A stretch of 64,000 bases of DNA from Bombella pollinis (GTDB taxonomy: Bacteria > Pseudomonadota > Alphaproteobacteria > Acetobacterales > Acetobacteraceae), in contig NZ_JANIDX010000006.1 of assembly GCF_026385485.1 (NCBI RefSeq), positions 1 to 64,000 of the forward strand, in the 5' to 3' direction. The stretch's first letter is position 1, and the number at the start of each line of letters is the position of its first letter. The translations under genes and the position numbers were made by a program. Shown here in pieces: positions 32,955-41,617 of this stretch. Below the pieces are notes generated by a model, which was not told the origin of the DNA, did no database searches, and worked only from the letters and a program-made list of their open reading frames with translations.

Positions 32955-34072
32955 CACAACAAGCAGCAGAACATCATAGCCATAAGCAGCAAGGGCGTTT
33001 TTTGGGGCAACGCTGGCCGGTCTGGTTAGCGGGGGGGATTCTGGCTCTTTTTGTGGGTGTGATTCTGGCGATTGTGTTCATCCCTGCTGCACGCGTATGG
33101 ACGAATGATGCGTATGTGACAGCACATTATAGCGTTATTGCCCCGCGTGTACCGGGGCAGGTTGTGGCTGTGGCAGTGGATGATAACCAGAGTGTTCATG
33201 CAGGGGATGTGCTGGTCCAGCTCGACCCACGTGATTATCAAACTACATTAGACCAAGCCCGCGCGACCGAGGCGCATGACCGTGCGGTGGTGTTGGATGC
33301 TGCTGCTACTGTAGCGCGTCAACCCGCTTTGATTGCCGAGGCTCAAGCGCATGTGGCGCAATTAACCGCGCAGTTGATTTTCGCCCGGCAGAATGCAACT
33401 CGTTATGCCCATTTGGCGCGTAATGGTGCGGGGAGCCGCGAGGAGGGCGAGCGCACACGGGCAAGTTTGGATGAGCTGGCAGCGTCCCTTCAAGCCGCGC
33501 AAGCGCAATATGCCGCAGCCCAAGCGCAGCTACGTGTGTTGGAGGCTGTGCAGGATTCAGCACGCCGCCAAGTGGAGGTGGACCATGCACGGGTGCATCA
33601 AGCAGAGTTGAACCTCTCTTACACCACCATTCGTGCGCCTTTTGATGGCATGGTTGGGGAACGCACCGTTCAGGTGGGAAATTACGTTCCCAATGGGGCG
33701 GCGTTGATGGCCCTTGTGCCGATGGACCAACTTTGGATTGAGGCAAATTATCGGGAGTTAGCCCTCCAGCATATGCGCCCCGGCCAGAAGGCCCGCATCC
33801 ATGTTGATGCTTATGATATTGACCTTGAGGGCGTCGTGGATAGTGTCCCGCCTGCCTCTGGAGCGGCTTTTGCGCCTTTGGCACCAGAAAATGCTACGGG
33901 TAATTTTACAAAGATTGTCCAACGTCTGCCGGTGAAAATTACCCTTCTTCCCGGTCAGCCTCATGCACGGCTATTGCGGATGGGGCTTTCGGTCGAGACA
34001 ACGGTGGAGACGCATTTAGCCAATATTGTGCAGGCTCAAAAGCGGCTTGACCGTGGGGTGACAGATAAATGA
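32951..34072 (+). CDS. HlyD/EmrA-type membrane fusion protein
   Basis: One N-terminal membrane helix ('WLAGGILALFVGVILAIVFIP'), a lipoyl-like half 'YSVIAPRVPGQVVAVAVDDNQSVHAGDVLVQLDP', an Ala/Gln-rich coiled coil (about 95-220) and a second lipoyl half 'LSYTTIRAPFDGMVGERTVQVGNYV'. It bridges the MFS pump to the outer-membrane channel. ATG 32951 overlaps the MFS stop; an in-frame start at 32873 would overlap the transporter and is rejected. Confidence 0.9.
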   Translation: MTQQAAEHHSHKQQGRFLGQRWPVWLAGGILALFVGVILAIVFIPAARVWTNDAYVTAHYSVIAPRVPGQVVAVAVDDNQSVHAGDVLVQLDPRDYQTTLDQARATEAHDRAVVLDAAATVARQPALIAEAQAHVAQLTAQLIFARQNATRYAHLARNGAGSREEGERTRASLDELAASLQAAQAQYAAAQAQLRVLEAVQDSARRQVEVDHARVHQAELNLSYTTIRAPFDGMVGERTVQVGNYVPNGAALMALVPMDQLWIEANYRELALQHMRPGQKARIHVDAYDIDLEGVVDSVPPASGAAFAPLAPENATGNFTKIVQRLPVKITLLPGQPHARLLRMGLSVETTVETHLANIVQAQKRLDRGVTDK

Positions 34073-35580
34073 GGCAGCGTAGTTTTTGGCTTTTAATAGG
34101 CCTATTAGGGCTGGGTGGGTGCATCCGTGTGGGGGCGGATTATAAAACCCCAAAAGAGACGGATCAACCTAGTGGCTGGGAGAAAGCGGCTGATGTGCAT
34201 GAGGCACGGACGCGCGGTTTTATTCATGCAGGGGATGTGGATACGACATGGTGGCAGCAATGGCACGACCCTGTTTTAAATAAATTGGTCGAGCGGCTTT
34301 CGCGCGATAATTTGGATATTCGGCAAGCGGCCACGCGGGTGCTTCAAGCTCGTGGGGAGCTTAAAGTAGTCGCCTCGGAAGGGGTGCCGAGCCTAAATTG
34401 GGCAGGCTCTTATACATGGACGCAGCAGAGCACCCACGGTTTTCTCACCCTCGCTCAGCCTGCACCGGGGGCGAATTTGCAATATCAGCAATATGCCAAT
34501 GTTGGCTCAGCCTCGTGGGATATGGATTTATTTGGCCGTATTCGCCGCCTTGTAGAGGCAGGTAAAGCCCGCGTGGTGGAGCAGCAAGCCTATGCGCGTG
34601 GGGTGGCGTTGGGACGGCTGGCCGACCTCGTGGAGGCTTATTTGCGCCTTCGTGCTGTGCAGGCACAGATTCACCTTACAGAGCAACATCAAGCCCTTGT
34701 GCGGCACGACCTTGCCCTTGTGTTAGCACGGCAGACAGAAGGAGCCGCGAATGACTTGGAGGTCGCGCAGGCGCGTGGGCAGGTGGAGCAAACCGATAGT
34801 GCTTTACCCCCTTTACGGGAGATGCAAGCGGCATTGATTAACACGATTGGCGTGATGCTTGCTTTGCCGCCTCGTGCGTTGGAGGGGGAGTTACTGCCTA
34901 TACGACCGCAGCTGGACCTCCCTGTTTCGGTCGGGGTTGGGGTGCCATCCAGCCTCGCCCAACGGAGGCCGGATATTATGATGGCTGATGCACGGCTCCA
35001 TGCCGCTACAGCAGAGGTGGGAGCAGCAAAAGCGGCCTTTTATCCTGATATTAATCTAGCGGGTAATTTAGGAACACAAAGCCTCTCTGCGGGGGATTTC
35101 TTCATGCCGGGGGCGAAATATTTTACCCTTGGTCCTACTGTCAATGTACCGATTTTTGAGGGGGGACGTTTACGCGGCACCTTGGCTTTGCGTAAGGCGG
35201 AGCAGCAGGAGATAGCCCTTGCTTACCGGCAAACAGTCTTAGAGGCATGGCGGGATGTTGATGATGCAATTACCCGTATGGCGCAACTCCAGCTACGGTA
35301 TCAGCATATCATGGAGCTTGTTCGTCAGAATCGTAAAGCCTATGAGGCAGCACGGCTGCAATATCGGGATGGTGCGGTGCCTTTCTTAGAGGTGGACCGC
35401 GCGGAATCCATGTTGCTTTCCAGCCAAGTGGTGGAGGCAGAACTCCATATGCAAACAGCGTTAGCCGCCGTGGGCCTCTATCGTGCTTTGGGTGGTGGAT
35501 GGCAAACGATGATGGCGACAACAGAGCAGCGCATGATAGGTAATCATGCGCATGAGAGCCAGATTGAACATCAAGAATAA
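34069..35580 (+). CDS. NodT/OprM-type outer-membrane efflux lipoprotein
   Basis: A TolC-family channel of 503 residues. Lipobox 'LGGC' (residue about 18) follows a short signal, then two outer-membrane-efflux repeats, with 'WWQQWHDPVLNKLVERLSRDNLDIRQAATRVLQARGEL' and 'SSLAQRRPDIMMADARLHAATAEVGAAKAAFYPDINL'. It overlaps the membrane-fusion gene by four bases and completes the tripartite pump. Confidence 0.92.
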   Translation: MRQRSFWLLIGLLGLGGCIRVGADYKTPKETDQPSGWEKAADVHEARTRGFIHAGDVDTTWWQQWHDPVLNKLVERLSRDNLDIRQAATRVLQARGELKVVASEGVPSLNWAGSYTWTQQSTHGFLTLAQPAPGANLQYQQYANVGSASWDMDLFGRIRRLVEAGKARVVEQQAYARGVALGRLADLVEAYLRLRAVQAQIHLTEQHQALVRHDLALVLARQTEGAANDLEVAQARGQVEQTDSALPPLREMQAALINTIGVMLALPPRALEGELLPIRPQLDLPVSVGVGVPSSLAQRRPDIMMADARLHAATAEVGAAKAAFYPDINLAGNLGTQSLSAGDFFMPGAKYFTLGPTVNVPIFEGGRLRGTLALRKAEQQEIALAYRQTVLEAWRDVDDAITRMAQLQLRYQHIMELVRQNRKAYEAARLQYRDGAVPFLEVDRAESMLLSSQVVEAELHMQTALAAVGLYRALGGGWQTMMATTEQRMIGNHAHESQIEHQE

Positions 35581-35657
35581 CCCTTAAAGAGGCTTTTTAG
35601 CGCGGATGGTTCTGAATCTATCTTGCACAGGAGGGAGGGGGGCGATATGCCAAAACC

Positions 35658-37256
35658 ATGACTGATACACGCTTCTCCCCTCGTCGTGCCCTTCTTTCTG
35701 TCTCCGATAAGACTGGGTTAGTTGAACTCGCTCATGCCCTCATCGCAAAGGGGGTGGAAATCCTCTCGACAGGAGGGTCCGCTCGCACATTGCGCGATGC
35801 TGGCCTGCCGGTGAAGGAGGTCTCCGACCATACAGGCTTCCCCGAGATTTTGGATGGCCGTGTTAAGACGCTCGTACCGTGGATTCATGGTGGTATTCTT
35901 GGCCGCCGGGATAAGGCAGAGCATCAAGCGCAAATGCAGGAACATGGGATTGCCCCGATTGATTTGGTTTGTGTCAATCTTTACCCATTTGCAGCGACTG
36001 TCGCTTCCGGCGCGGATGAAGAACAATGTGTCGAGAATATTGATATTGGCGGCCCGGCTATGGTGCGCGCGGCGGCGAAGAACTTTGCCTCTGTAGCGAT
36101 TTTAACAAGCCCAACCCAATATGAAGCGTTTTTAAACGCCCTAGCGCAAGGGGGGACAACCCTAGCAGAACGCCGGGCATGGGCTGCTGCGGCTTATACC
36201 CATACAGCAGCATATGATGGGATGATTGCTGCATGGTTCACCCAGCAGGATGATGAGGCGAGCAAAATAAATGGCGTGAGCTTACCGCCTGTTCTTACCC
36301 TTTCTGGCCAGCGTGATACGCTTTTGCGTTACGGTGAGAATCCTCATCAAGCAGCAGCGTTTTATCGGGATGGTAGTACGCGGCCGGGTCTTGCTACAGC
36401 ACGGCAGATTCAGGGGAAGGCTCTAAGCTATAATAACCTGAATGATACTGATGCCGCTTTTGAGGCTGTAGCAGAGTTTGAAGCCCCTACAGTGGTGATT
36501 GTGAAGCATGCAAACCCTTGCGGTGTTGCGTCCGCTGGCAGTGTTGTGGAGGCATGGAAGGCCGCCTTACGCTGTGACCCAGTCTCTGCCTTTGGGGGGA
36601 TTGTCGCGTTGAACCGGACGCTAGATGAAGCAACAGCGGAGCAGATTAGTGCCATCTTTACCGAGGTGATTGTCGCCCCAGATGCAGAGGAAGGGGCAAA
36701 GGCTATTCTTGCGAAGAAGAAGAATCTTCGTCTCTTGCTGACAGGTGGCGTGCCAGAGGCACAAGCACCGGGGCTGTCCTTCCGCTCGGTTTCGGGTGGG
36801 TTCTTAGCTCAGAGCCGGGATAATGGTCATGTTACGGAGGATATGCTGAAGGTCGTCACCAAGCGTCAGCCAAGCAAGGCGGAGATGGCGGACCTCCTTT
36901 TTGCCTTCCGCGTTGCCAAACATGTGAAGTCTAATGCCGTGATTTATGTGAAGGATCAGGCTACGGTTGGCATTGGTGCGGGGCAGATGTCCCGTGTGGA
37001 TAGTGCGCGTATTGCAGCGCGTAAAAGTGAGGATGCCGCACACGCTGCGGGGGAGACTGATGCTTTGACAAAAGGCTCTGTTGCTGCTTCTGATGCCTTC
37101 TTCCCCTTTGCTGATGGGCTAGAGAGCGTGGTAGCAGCCGGGGCTACGGCAGTGATTCAGCCTGGTGGTTCCATCCGTGACCAAGAGGTGATTGATGCTG
37201 CTGATAAAGCAGGGATTGCGATGGTCTTTACGGGTATGCGGCATTTTAGGCACTAA
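35658..37256 (+). CDS. purH: Bifunctional AICAR formyltransferase / IMP cyclohydrolase
   Basis: Last two steps of IMP synthesis. An N-terminal MGS-like IMP cyclohydrolase domain ('RALLSVSDKTGLVELAHAL', 'STGGSARTL', 'HGGILGRRD') is followed by the AICAR transformylase domain ('LRYGENPHQAAAFY', 'VIVKHANPCGVASA', 'IGAGQMSRVDSARIA'). 532 residues is full length. Confidence 0.97.
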   Translation: MTDTRFSPRRALLSVSDKTGLVELAHALIAKGVEILSTGGSARTLRDAGLPVKEVSDHTGFPEILDGRVKTLVPWIHGGILGRRDKAEHQAQMQEHGIAPIDLVCVNLYPFAATVASGADEEQCVENIDIGGPAMVRAAAKNFASVAILTSPTQYEAFLNALAQGGTTLAERRAWAAAAYTHTAAYDGMIAAWFTQQDDEASKINGVSLPPVLTLSGQRDTLLRYGENPHQAAAFYRDGSTRPGLATARQIQGKALSYNNLNDTDAAFEAVAEFEAPTVVIVKHANPCGVASAGSVVEAWKAALRCDPVSAFGGIVALNRTLDEATAEQISAIFTEVIVAPDAEEGAKAILAKKKNLRLLLTGGVPEAQAPGLSFRSVSGGFLAQSRDNGHVTEDMLKVVTKRQPSKAEMADLLFAFRVAKHVKSNAVIYVKDQATVGIGAGQMSRVDSARIAARKSEDAAHAAGETDALTKGSVAASDAFFPFADGLESVVAAGATAVIQPGGSIRDQEVIDAADKAGIAMVFTGMRHFRH

Positions 37257-37266
37257 GGAGCATGTG

Positions 37267-37653
37267 ATGATCGCTCGTTTTTCTGCATTTTTTGTCATCA
37301 TGATGGGCTTACTCGGCATGATGCCGGCTTTCGCCCATGCTGCGGAATGTCAGTATGATGTGGGGCCCTTGCCTGTTTTTACAGGGACAGTAAGCCGCAT
37401 TACGGGCGATGGCGTGCTTTTTACCGATGGGCGTACAGTCGTCATGCCGGAATCTCTTTTGCCGTTTGTACGGCTGGATAAAGAGGTGAAGTTGCATGGT
37501 TTGCTCAGTCTTGATGGGCATAAGATTTGGATGCTGGCCCTTTATGATAAAGAGCAGCTTATTTGCCCATCCGCGTTGGATGTCCGCAAAGGGGCTTATC
37601 CCGGCTCCCCTGCTTATGATGTCATTGAGCATAAGAGTGGTGAATCCCCCTGA
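37267..37653 (+). CDS. Secreted hypothetical protein
   Basis: A 128-residue protein with signal peptide 'FFVIMMGLLGMMPAFAHAA'. The mature part has two Cys ('AECQYD' and 'QLICPSALD') and short beta-like strands ('VSRITGDGVLFTDGRTVVMPE'). AGGAG before ATG 37267 supports this start. It lies between purH and nadK with small gaps. No family recognised. Confidence 0.55.
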   Translation: MIARFSAFFVIMMGLLGMMPAFAHAAECQYDVGPLPVFTGTVSRITGDGVLFTDGRTVVMPESLLPFVRLDKEVKLHGLLSLDGHKIWMLALYDKEQLICPSALDVRKGAYPGSPAYDVIEHKSGESP

Positions 37654-37661
37654 GTGCCTCT

Positions 37662-38420
37662 ATGAATATTGCCTTTGTCGCAGCGGGGACGGACGCCGCG
37701 CAGGAAGCCCTCACGCGCTTTACGGAGCGTTATGGCAATGTCCCGTTAGAGCAAGCTGAAGTCCTTGTCTGCTTAGGCGGCGATGGCTTCATGCTGGAGA
37801 CATTATTGCAAATTATTGGGCGTAATATCCCTGTCTTTGGTATGAATTACGGGACGGTTGGTTTTTTGATGAACCATCCAGAGGAGGATCAGCTCCCCCA
37901 ACGTCTAGCTTATGCCCAACATACGGAGATCGCCCCGCTGCATATGTGGGCGCGCACCACAGCGGGTGAGATGCATGAGGGTGTCGGCTTTAATGATGTG
38001 TTCCTTTACCGCGAGACACGCCAGACGGTTCATATCGGTATAGAGGTTGATGGCCGCGTGCGGATGCCGCGCCTAACCTGTGATGGCGTTATTCTGGCTA
38101 CTCCAGCGGGATCAACTGCTTATAATCGTTCTGCTCATGGGCCGATTATTCCTTTAGGGGCGGAGCTTTTATCCCTTACACCAATATCGCCTTTTCAGCC
38201 GCGCCATTGGCGGGGGGCGTTATTGCCAGCGGATGTAACTGTACGCTTCACTTTGGCGGATACCAAAAAACGCCCCGCCTCTGCCGTTGCCGGGCCGGAG
38301 GAAATACGCGATGTGGAGGAGGTTATTGTCCGGTTAGACCAAGAGAAGAAAGTTACTCTACTGTTCGATCCTGACCATAGCCTATCGGAACGGATTATTG
38401 CTGAACAATTTGCTGAATAA
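37662..38420 (+). CDS. nadK: NAD kinase
   Basis: Makes NADP from NAD. The family motif 'CLGGDGFMLETL' carries the catalytic Asp, 'GMNYGTVGFLMN' the NE/D-like loop and 'LTCDGVILATPAGSTAYNRSAHGPII' the NAD-binding region. Compact 252-residue alphaproteobacterial form. Confidence 0.93.
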   Translation: MNIAFVAAGTDAAQEALTRFTERYGNVPLEQAEVLVCLGGDGFMLETLLQIIGRNIPVFGMNYGTVGFLMNHPEEDQLPQRLAYAQHTEIAPLHMWARTTAGEMHEGVGFNDVFLYRETRQTVHIGIEVDGRVRMPRLTCDGVILATPAGSTAYNRSAHGPIIPLGAELLSLTPISPFQPRHWRGALLPADVTVRFTLADTKKRPASAVAGPEEIRDVEEVIVRLDQEKKVTLLFDPDHSLSERIIAEQFAE

Positions 38421-38540
38421 ATTGTACATAATCAAGAATAATGTTGTGAGATTTTATTTAATGGATAGTTTCTAATGGCAGGACTCGTTATAGTTATTCA
38501 ATATGTCCTGTTTAGGTAATGATTCCGTTGGAGAGATAAG

Positions 38541-39017
38541 ATGCGTGGAACAATTCTGAATTATGATATTCGCATTGGTGAAGGGCTGATTAGCGGTGAT
38601 GATGGCAAGCGTTATACGTTTAAGGGAAGCAGCTTTGGCTCTGACAATGTTTTTTTAAAAAACGGAGTCGCTGTGGATTTTGAAGTAGAGAATGATGAGG
38701 CACTCTCTATTTTTGTCGTACCAGGAACAGGCCAGATATCAACGAGTGATATTTTCGAGGGGATGAGCGGTAAGTCTAAAATGGTTGTCGGGCTTCTTGC
38801 TCTCTTTGCGGGTGGGTTTGGTGTCCATAAGTTCTATTTAGGTTATAAACGAGCAGGCATTATTATGCTTTTGGTGACTATTTTTGGGCTTATCTTGCTA
38901 GGGATTCCAAGTATTATTATTGGGATTATTGCCTTTGTTGAAGGGATTATTTACCTCACAAGGTCTGATGAGGGTTTTTATCGAACATATGTGCAAAATC
39001 GCCGGGAGTGGTTTTAA
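38541..39017 (+). CDS. TM2-domain protein with cold-shock-like N-terminus
   Basis: A 158-residue protein. Residues 1-60 resemble a cold-shock/OB fold ('MRGTILNYDIRIGEGLISGDDGKRYTF'), then a linker and a TM2 domain with two helices: 'VVGLLALFAGGFGVHKFYLGYKRAGIIMLLVT' and 'LLGIPSIIIGIIAFVEGIIYL'. The DRF-like turn is 'GVHKFYLG'. Such fusions occur in bacteria but function is unknown. Confidence 0.75.
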   Translation: MRGTILNYDIRIGEGLISGDDGKRYTFKGSSFGSDNVFLKNGVAVDFEVENDEALSIFVVPGTGQISTSDIFEGMSGKSKMVVGLLALFAGGFGVHKFYLGYKRAGIIMLLVTIFGLILLGIPSIIIGIIAFVEGIIYLTRSDEGFYRTYVQNRREWF

Positions 39018-39046
39018 CCCTATCGGCTGTGGAGAGATGAAAATAG

Positions 39047-39078
39047 AAAGCCCGGCAGGCCTTCCCCTGCCGGGCTTT
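39047..39078. terminator. Bidirectional terminator
   Basis: AAAGCCCGGCAGG and CCTGCCGGGCTTT pair around a short loop between convergent genes; T-rich on both outer sides. Confidence 0.85.
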
Positions 39079-39104
39079 GCTGTAAGGACTTTACGATGGC
39101 CTGT

Positions 39105-40040
39105 TTAATATGCAGGGGTCAGGAGGGGCTTACCGCTGAAATAGGCGTGCAAATTATCAATGATATTTTGCCCCATTGCTAAGCGTGTCTCTATCGTTGC
39201 GGAACCTTGATGGGGTTGGAGGACGACATTCTCCAGCGCGAAAAAGGCCGGATTAATCTTCGGCTCATTCTGAAAGACATCCAGCCCCGCCCCGGCAATG
39301 GTTTTGTTTTGGAGGGCAGTGAGCAGGGCATCTTCATCTACCACGCTACCGCGAGCTGTATTGATGAGGACGCCATCCTTGCCGAGGGCTTCAAGAATCT
39401 CCGCATTAATCAACCCTTTTGTTTGGGCTGTTGCGGGGAGGGTTAGCACCAAAACATCCGCCCAATGGGCAAGAGCTTTTAAATCTGGCTCAAAAGCTAG
39501 TGGACTATTGGCATGGTGATGGCCACTAAAATAGGCGACCTCCATAGCACTGGCCTGCGCGCGTTGCGCTACTGCTTGGCCAATACGGCCAAACCCGGCA
39601 ATCCCTAATTTCCGCCCTTTTAGGGAATGGGCGAGGGGTGGCAATGTCCCATCAGCCCATGTGCCTTTGCGTAAAAACGTCTCATTGGATCTTAGATTAC
39701 GCTTGAGCGCGAGTAGAAGCAGCATGGCCATATCGGCTACATCATCGGTGGAGATGTCAGTTGTGACAGTGACGCGGATAGCGCGCTTTTTGGCCTCTGT
39801 CAGGTCGATGCGGTCTAACCCCACACCATTAACAGCGATGATTTCGAGATTAGGTAAGGCGGCCATGATCTCTGGGGCAACGCCGTAGGAGCCGCCTGTA
39901 GCAACTGCCCGAATGGTAGGTGCAACCTCTTTAAGAGCGTCTAACGTGCTGAACTGTAGAAGCGTGAAGTCCTTTGCGAGGGCCTCCATCGTAGGGGCGG
40001 GGAGGGGTTCTAAAAGCAGGAGGGGTTGTTTTGGGGACAT
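39105..40040 (-). CDS. D-isomer 2-hydroxyacid dehydrogenase
   Basis: A 311-residue NAD(P)-dependent dehydrogenase of the glyoxylate/hydroxypyruvate reductase type. 'KGRKLGIAGFGRIGQAVAQRAQA' is the Rossmann fold, 'INTARGSVVDEDALLTAL' the conserved Arg region, 'DVFQNEPKINPAF' the Glu region and 'VLQPHQGSATIETR' the catalytic His. A 2-ketogluconate or hydroxypyruvate substrate is possible; the exact one is not clear. Confidence 0.88.
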   Translation of the reverse strand: MSPKQPLLLLEPLPAPTMEALAKDFTLLQFSTLDALKEVAPTIRAVATGGSYGVAPEIMAALPNLEIIAVNGVGLDRIDLTEAKKRAIRVTVTTDISTDDVADMAMLLLLALKRNLRSNETFLRKGTWADGTLPPLAHSLKGRKLGIAGFGRIGQAVAQRAQASAMEVAYFSGHHHANSPLAFEPDLKALAHWADVLVLTLPATAQTKGLINAEILEALGKDGVLINTARGSVVDEDALLTALQNKTIAGAGLDVFQNEPKINPAFFALENVVLQPHQGSATIETRLAMGQNIIDNLHAYFSGKPLLTPAY

Positions 40041-40053
40041 GATGAAGGACCTT

Positions 40054-40542
40054 TCAGAGAGAGGAAGACTCTAAATAACGTGCTGCAAGAGCTTTACAGC
40101 CAGCTTCCACATCGTGCCATGTGGTCTCAAAACCGGCTTCAGGGCCATAATAGGGGTCGGCTACATCGCGCCGTGTTTCATGAGGGATATGCTCTAATAA
40201 AAGGCTGAGTTTCGCTTTGCTTTGGGCAGGCTGCATCTTTTGCAAGGCGGCTAGATGGGAGCGGTCTAAAGCAATGATGTGGTCGAATCGTTCAAAATCT
40301 TCTTTACGGACTTGGCGGGCGCGGAGGGGGTCGGCATTCAACCCATGGCGGCGCGCTGTAGCGCGGGCGCGTGGGTCTGGTCGGTCGCCTTCATGCCAAT
40401 TCCCCGTCCCTGCGGAGTCGATATCTGCCATGAGGCCGCGTTGTTCAATTTCGCGCCGCATAGCGAGTTCTGCCAAGGGAGAGCGGCAAATATTGCCGGT
40501 GCAAACAAATAAGAAGGAAGGCGCAGAGGAGAGGCAGCTCAT
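40054..40542 (-). CDS. Low-molecular-weight protein tyrosine phosphatase
   Basis: A 162-residue phosphatase with the loop 'VCTGNICRSPLAE' (CX5R) and the acid 'DVADPYYG' (Asp-Pro-Tyr). ATG 40542 overlaps the AEC transporter stop (ATGA). The substrate is unknown; in bacteria such enzymes often control exopolysaccharide or act on small phosphate esters. Confidence 0.9.
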   Translation of the reverse strand: MSCLSSAPSFLFVCTGNICRSPLAELAMRREIEQRGLMADIDSAGTGNWHEGDRPDPRARATARRHGLNADPLRARQVRKEDFERFDHIIALDRSHLAALQKMQPAQSKAKLSLLLEHIPHETRRDVADPYYGPEAGFETTWHDVEAGCKALAARYLESSSL

Positions 40543-41525
40543 GAATGGGTCATCCAAATAAAAAAGGCTAAGCTGAATATGGCACTTACCGTGCCGAAAA
40601 AAAGGACCGAGGCAATTTCGCGCTCCATTATGTGATAACGCATGGCGAGAATGACATTGATAGCCGCACTCGGCATCGCCATAGCAAGAACGCCTTCTTG
40701 CATGGTGAGAGTAGGGAGATGCCCAGCAAAGGCTAAAGCGCATACCCCAAGAGGGATGAGAAAATTACGCCCTAAAACCATTAATCCTACAGAGAGGCTA
40801 AGGCGGACTTGCCGGGCGTATAATACTACGCCGGAGGCAAAGAGGGCCGTTCCCCCCGTGGCATGGCCGAGTAGTTGGAAGGCATGTGTGAGTGAAACGG
40901 GAAGGCCAATACCAAGCAATACGAGCAAAAAGGCCAGCATTGGGGCCCAGACAACAGGCTCTTTGCAGGAATGGAGGAGATGCCCGCCCAGTTCGCGCAT
41001 GGTGGTGTGCCAGCTATAAGGCCCTTCATGCTGAGATTGTTGGCGTTGCTGGTCATGATTCATCAAAATGAGGGTCAGGGGGATTTGGCAGAGATTCATT
41101 ACCAATGAGCCAACGGAGATTGGCACGGCACTGCTAGGGCCAAAGAGCTGCCCTAAAACGGGAATCCCAATAAAGGGGACAGAAGGGCCGGTGATTGTCA
41201 TGGCGATGAGGGCTGCTTCGCTTTGTCTGCGCTTCATCACCCAACGGAGAAGGCAGAAAAGAACAACATAGACACCAAGCATCGCCATAAGAATGAGCCC
41301 CGCTAAAGGCCCAGCGGAGAGAATATGTGCGCGTGGTGTGCTGAGGATGGAGGTAAAAAGAGCCAGCGGCAGGGCATAAAGCATCACGAGGCGGATTAAG
41401 ATGCTTGCCTGTTGGGAGTCAAAATCCCGCCGCCAAGCCGCCACATAACCCAGTCCTAATGTAATTAATATGGGCAGGATAGCATTTATAATTGTCAGGA
41501 AAAGGGCTGTTGTCATAGCGGCCAT
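40539..41525 (-). CDS. AEC-family transporter
   Basis: An auxin-efflux-carrier-type transporter with about ten membrane segments and an internal loop. N-terminal 'INAILPILITLGLGYVAAWRRDFD' and C-terminal 'PLGVCALAFAGHLPTLTMQEGVLAMAMPSAAINVILAMRYH' are typical. Bacterial AEC members include malate and other organic acid carriers; substrate not assigned. ATG 41525 is preferred over an upstream TTG. Confidence 0.82.
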   Translation of the reverse strand: MAAMTTALFLTIINAILPILITLGLGYVAAWRRDFDSQQASILIRLVMLYALPLALFTSILSTPRAHILSAGPLAGLILMAMLGVYVVLFCLLRWVMKRRQSEAALIAMTITGPSVPFIGIPVLGQLFGPSSAVPISVGSLVMNLCQIPLTLILMNHDQQRQQSQHEGPYSWHTTMRELGGHLLHSCKEPVVWAPMLAFLLVLLGIGLPVSLTHAFQLLGHATGGTALFASGVVLYARQVRLSLSVGLMVLGRNFLIPLGVCALAFAGHLPTLTMQEGVLAMAMPSAAINVILAMRYHIMEREIASVLFFGTVSAIFSLAFFIWMTHS

Positions 41526-41576
41526 CAATCCTGCCGTGGGAGTGGAAAGATTAGCCTATGATGTTTTCTTCCGTAA

Positions 41577-41604
41577 GGGAAGGGAGCATTACAGCTCCCT
41601 TCCT
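41577..41604 (-). terminator. Hairpin after the Hint-domain gene
   Basis: On the minus strand AGGAAGGGAGC and GCTCCCTTCC form a strong stem with a six-base loop, directly past the stop at 41618. No long T-run follows, so termination may be partial. Confidence 0.55.
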
Positions 41605-41617
41605 GTGTCCGTCCTCT

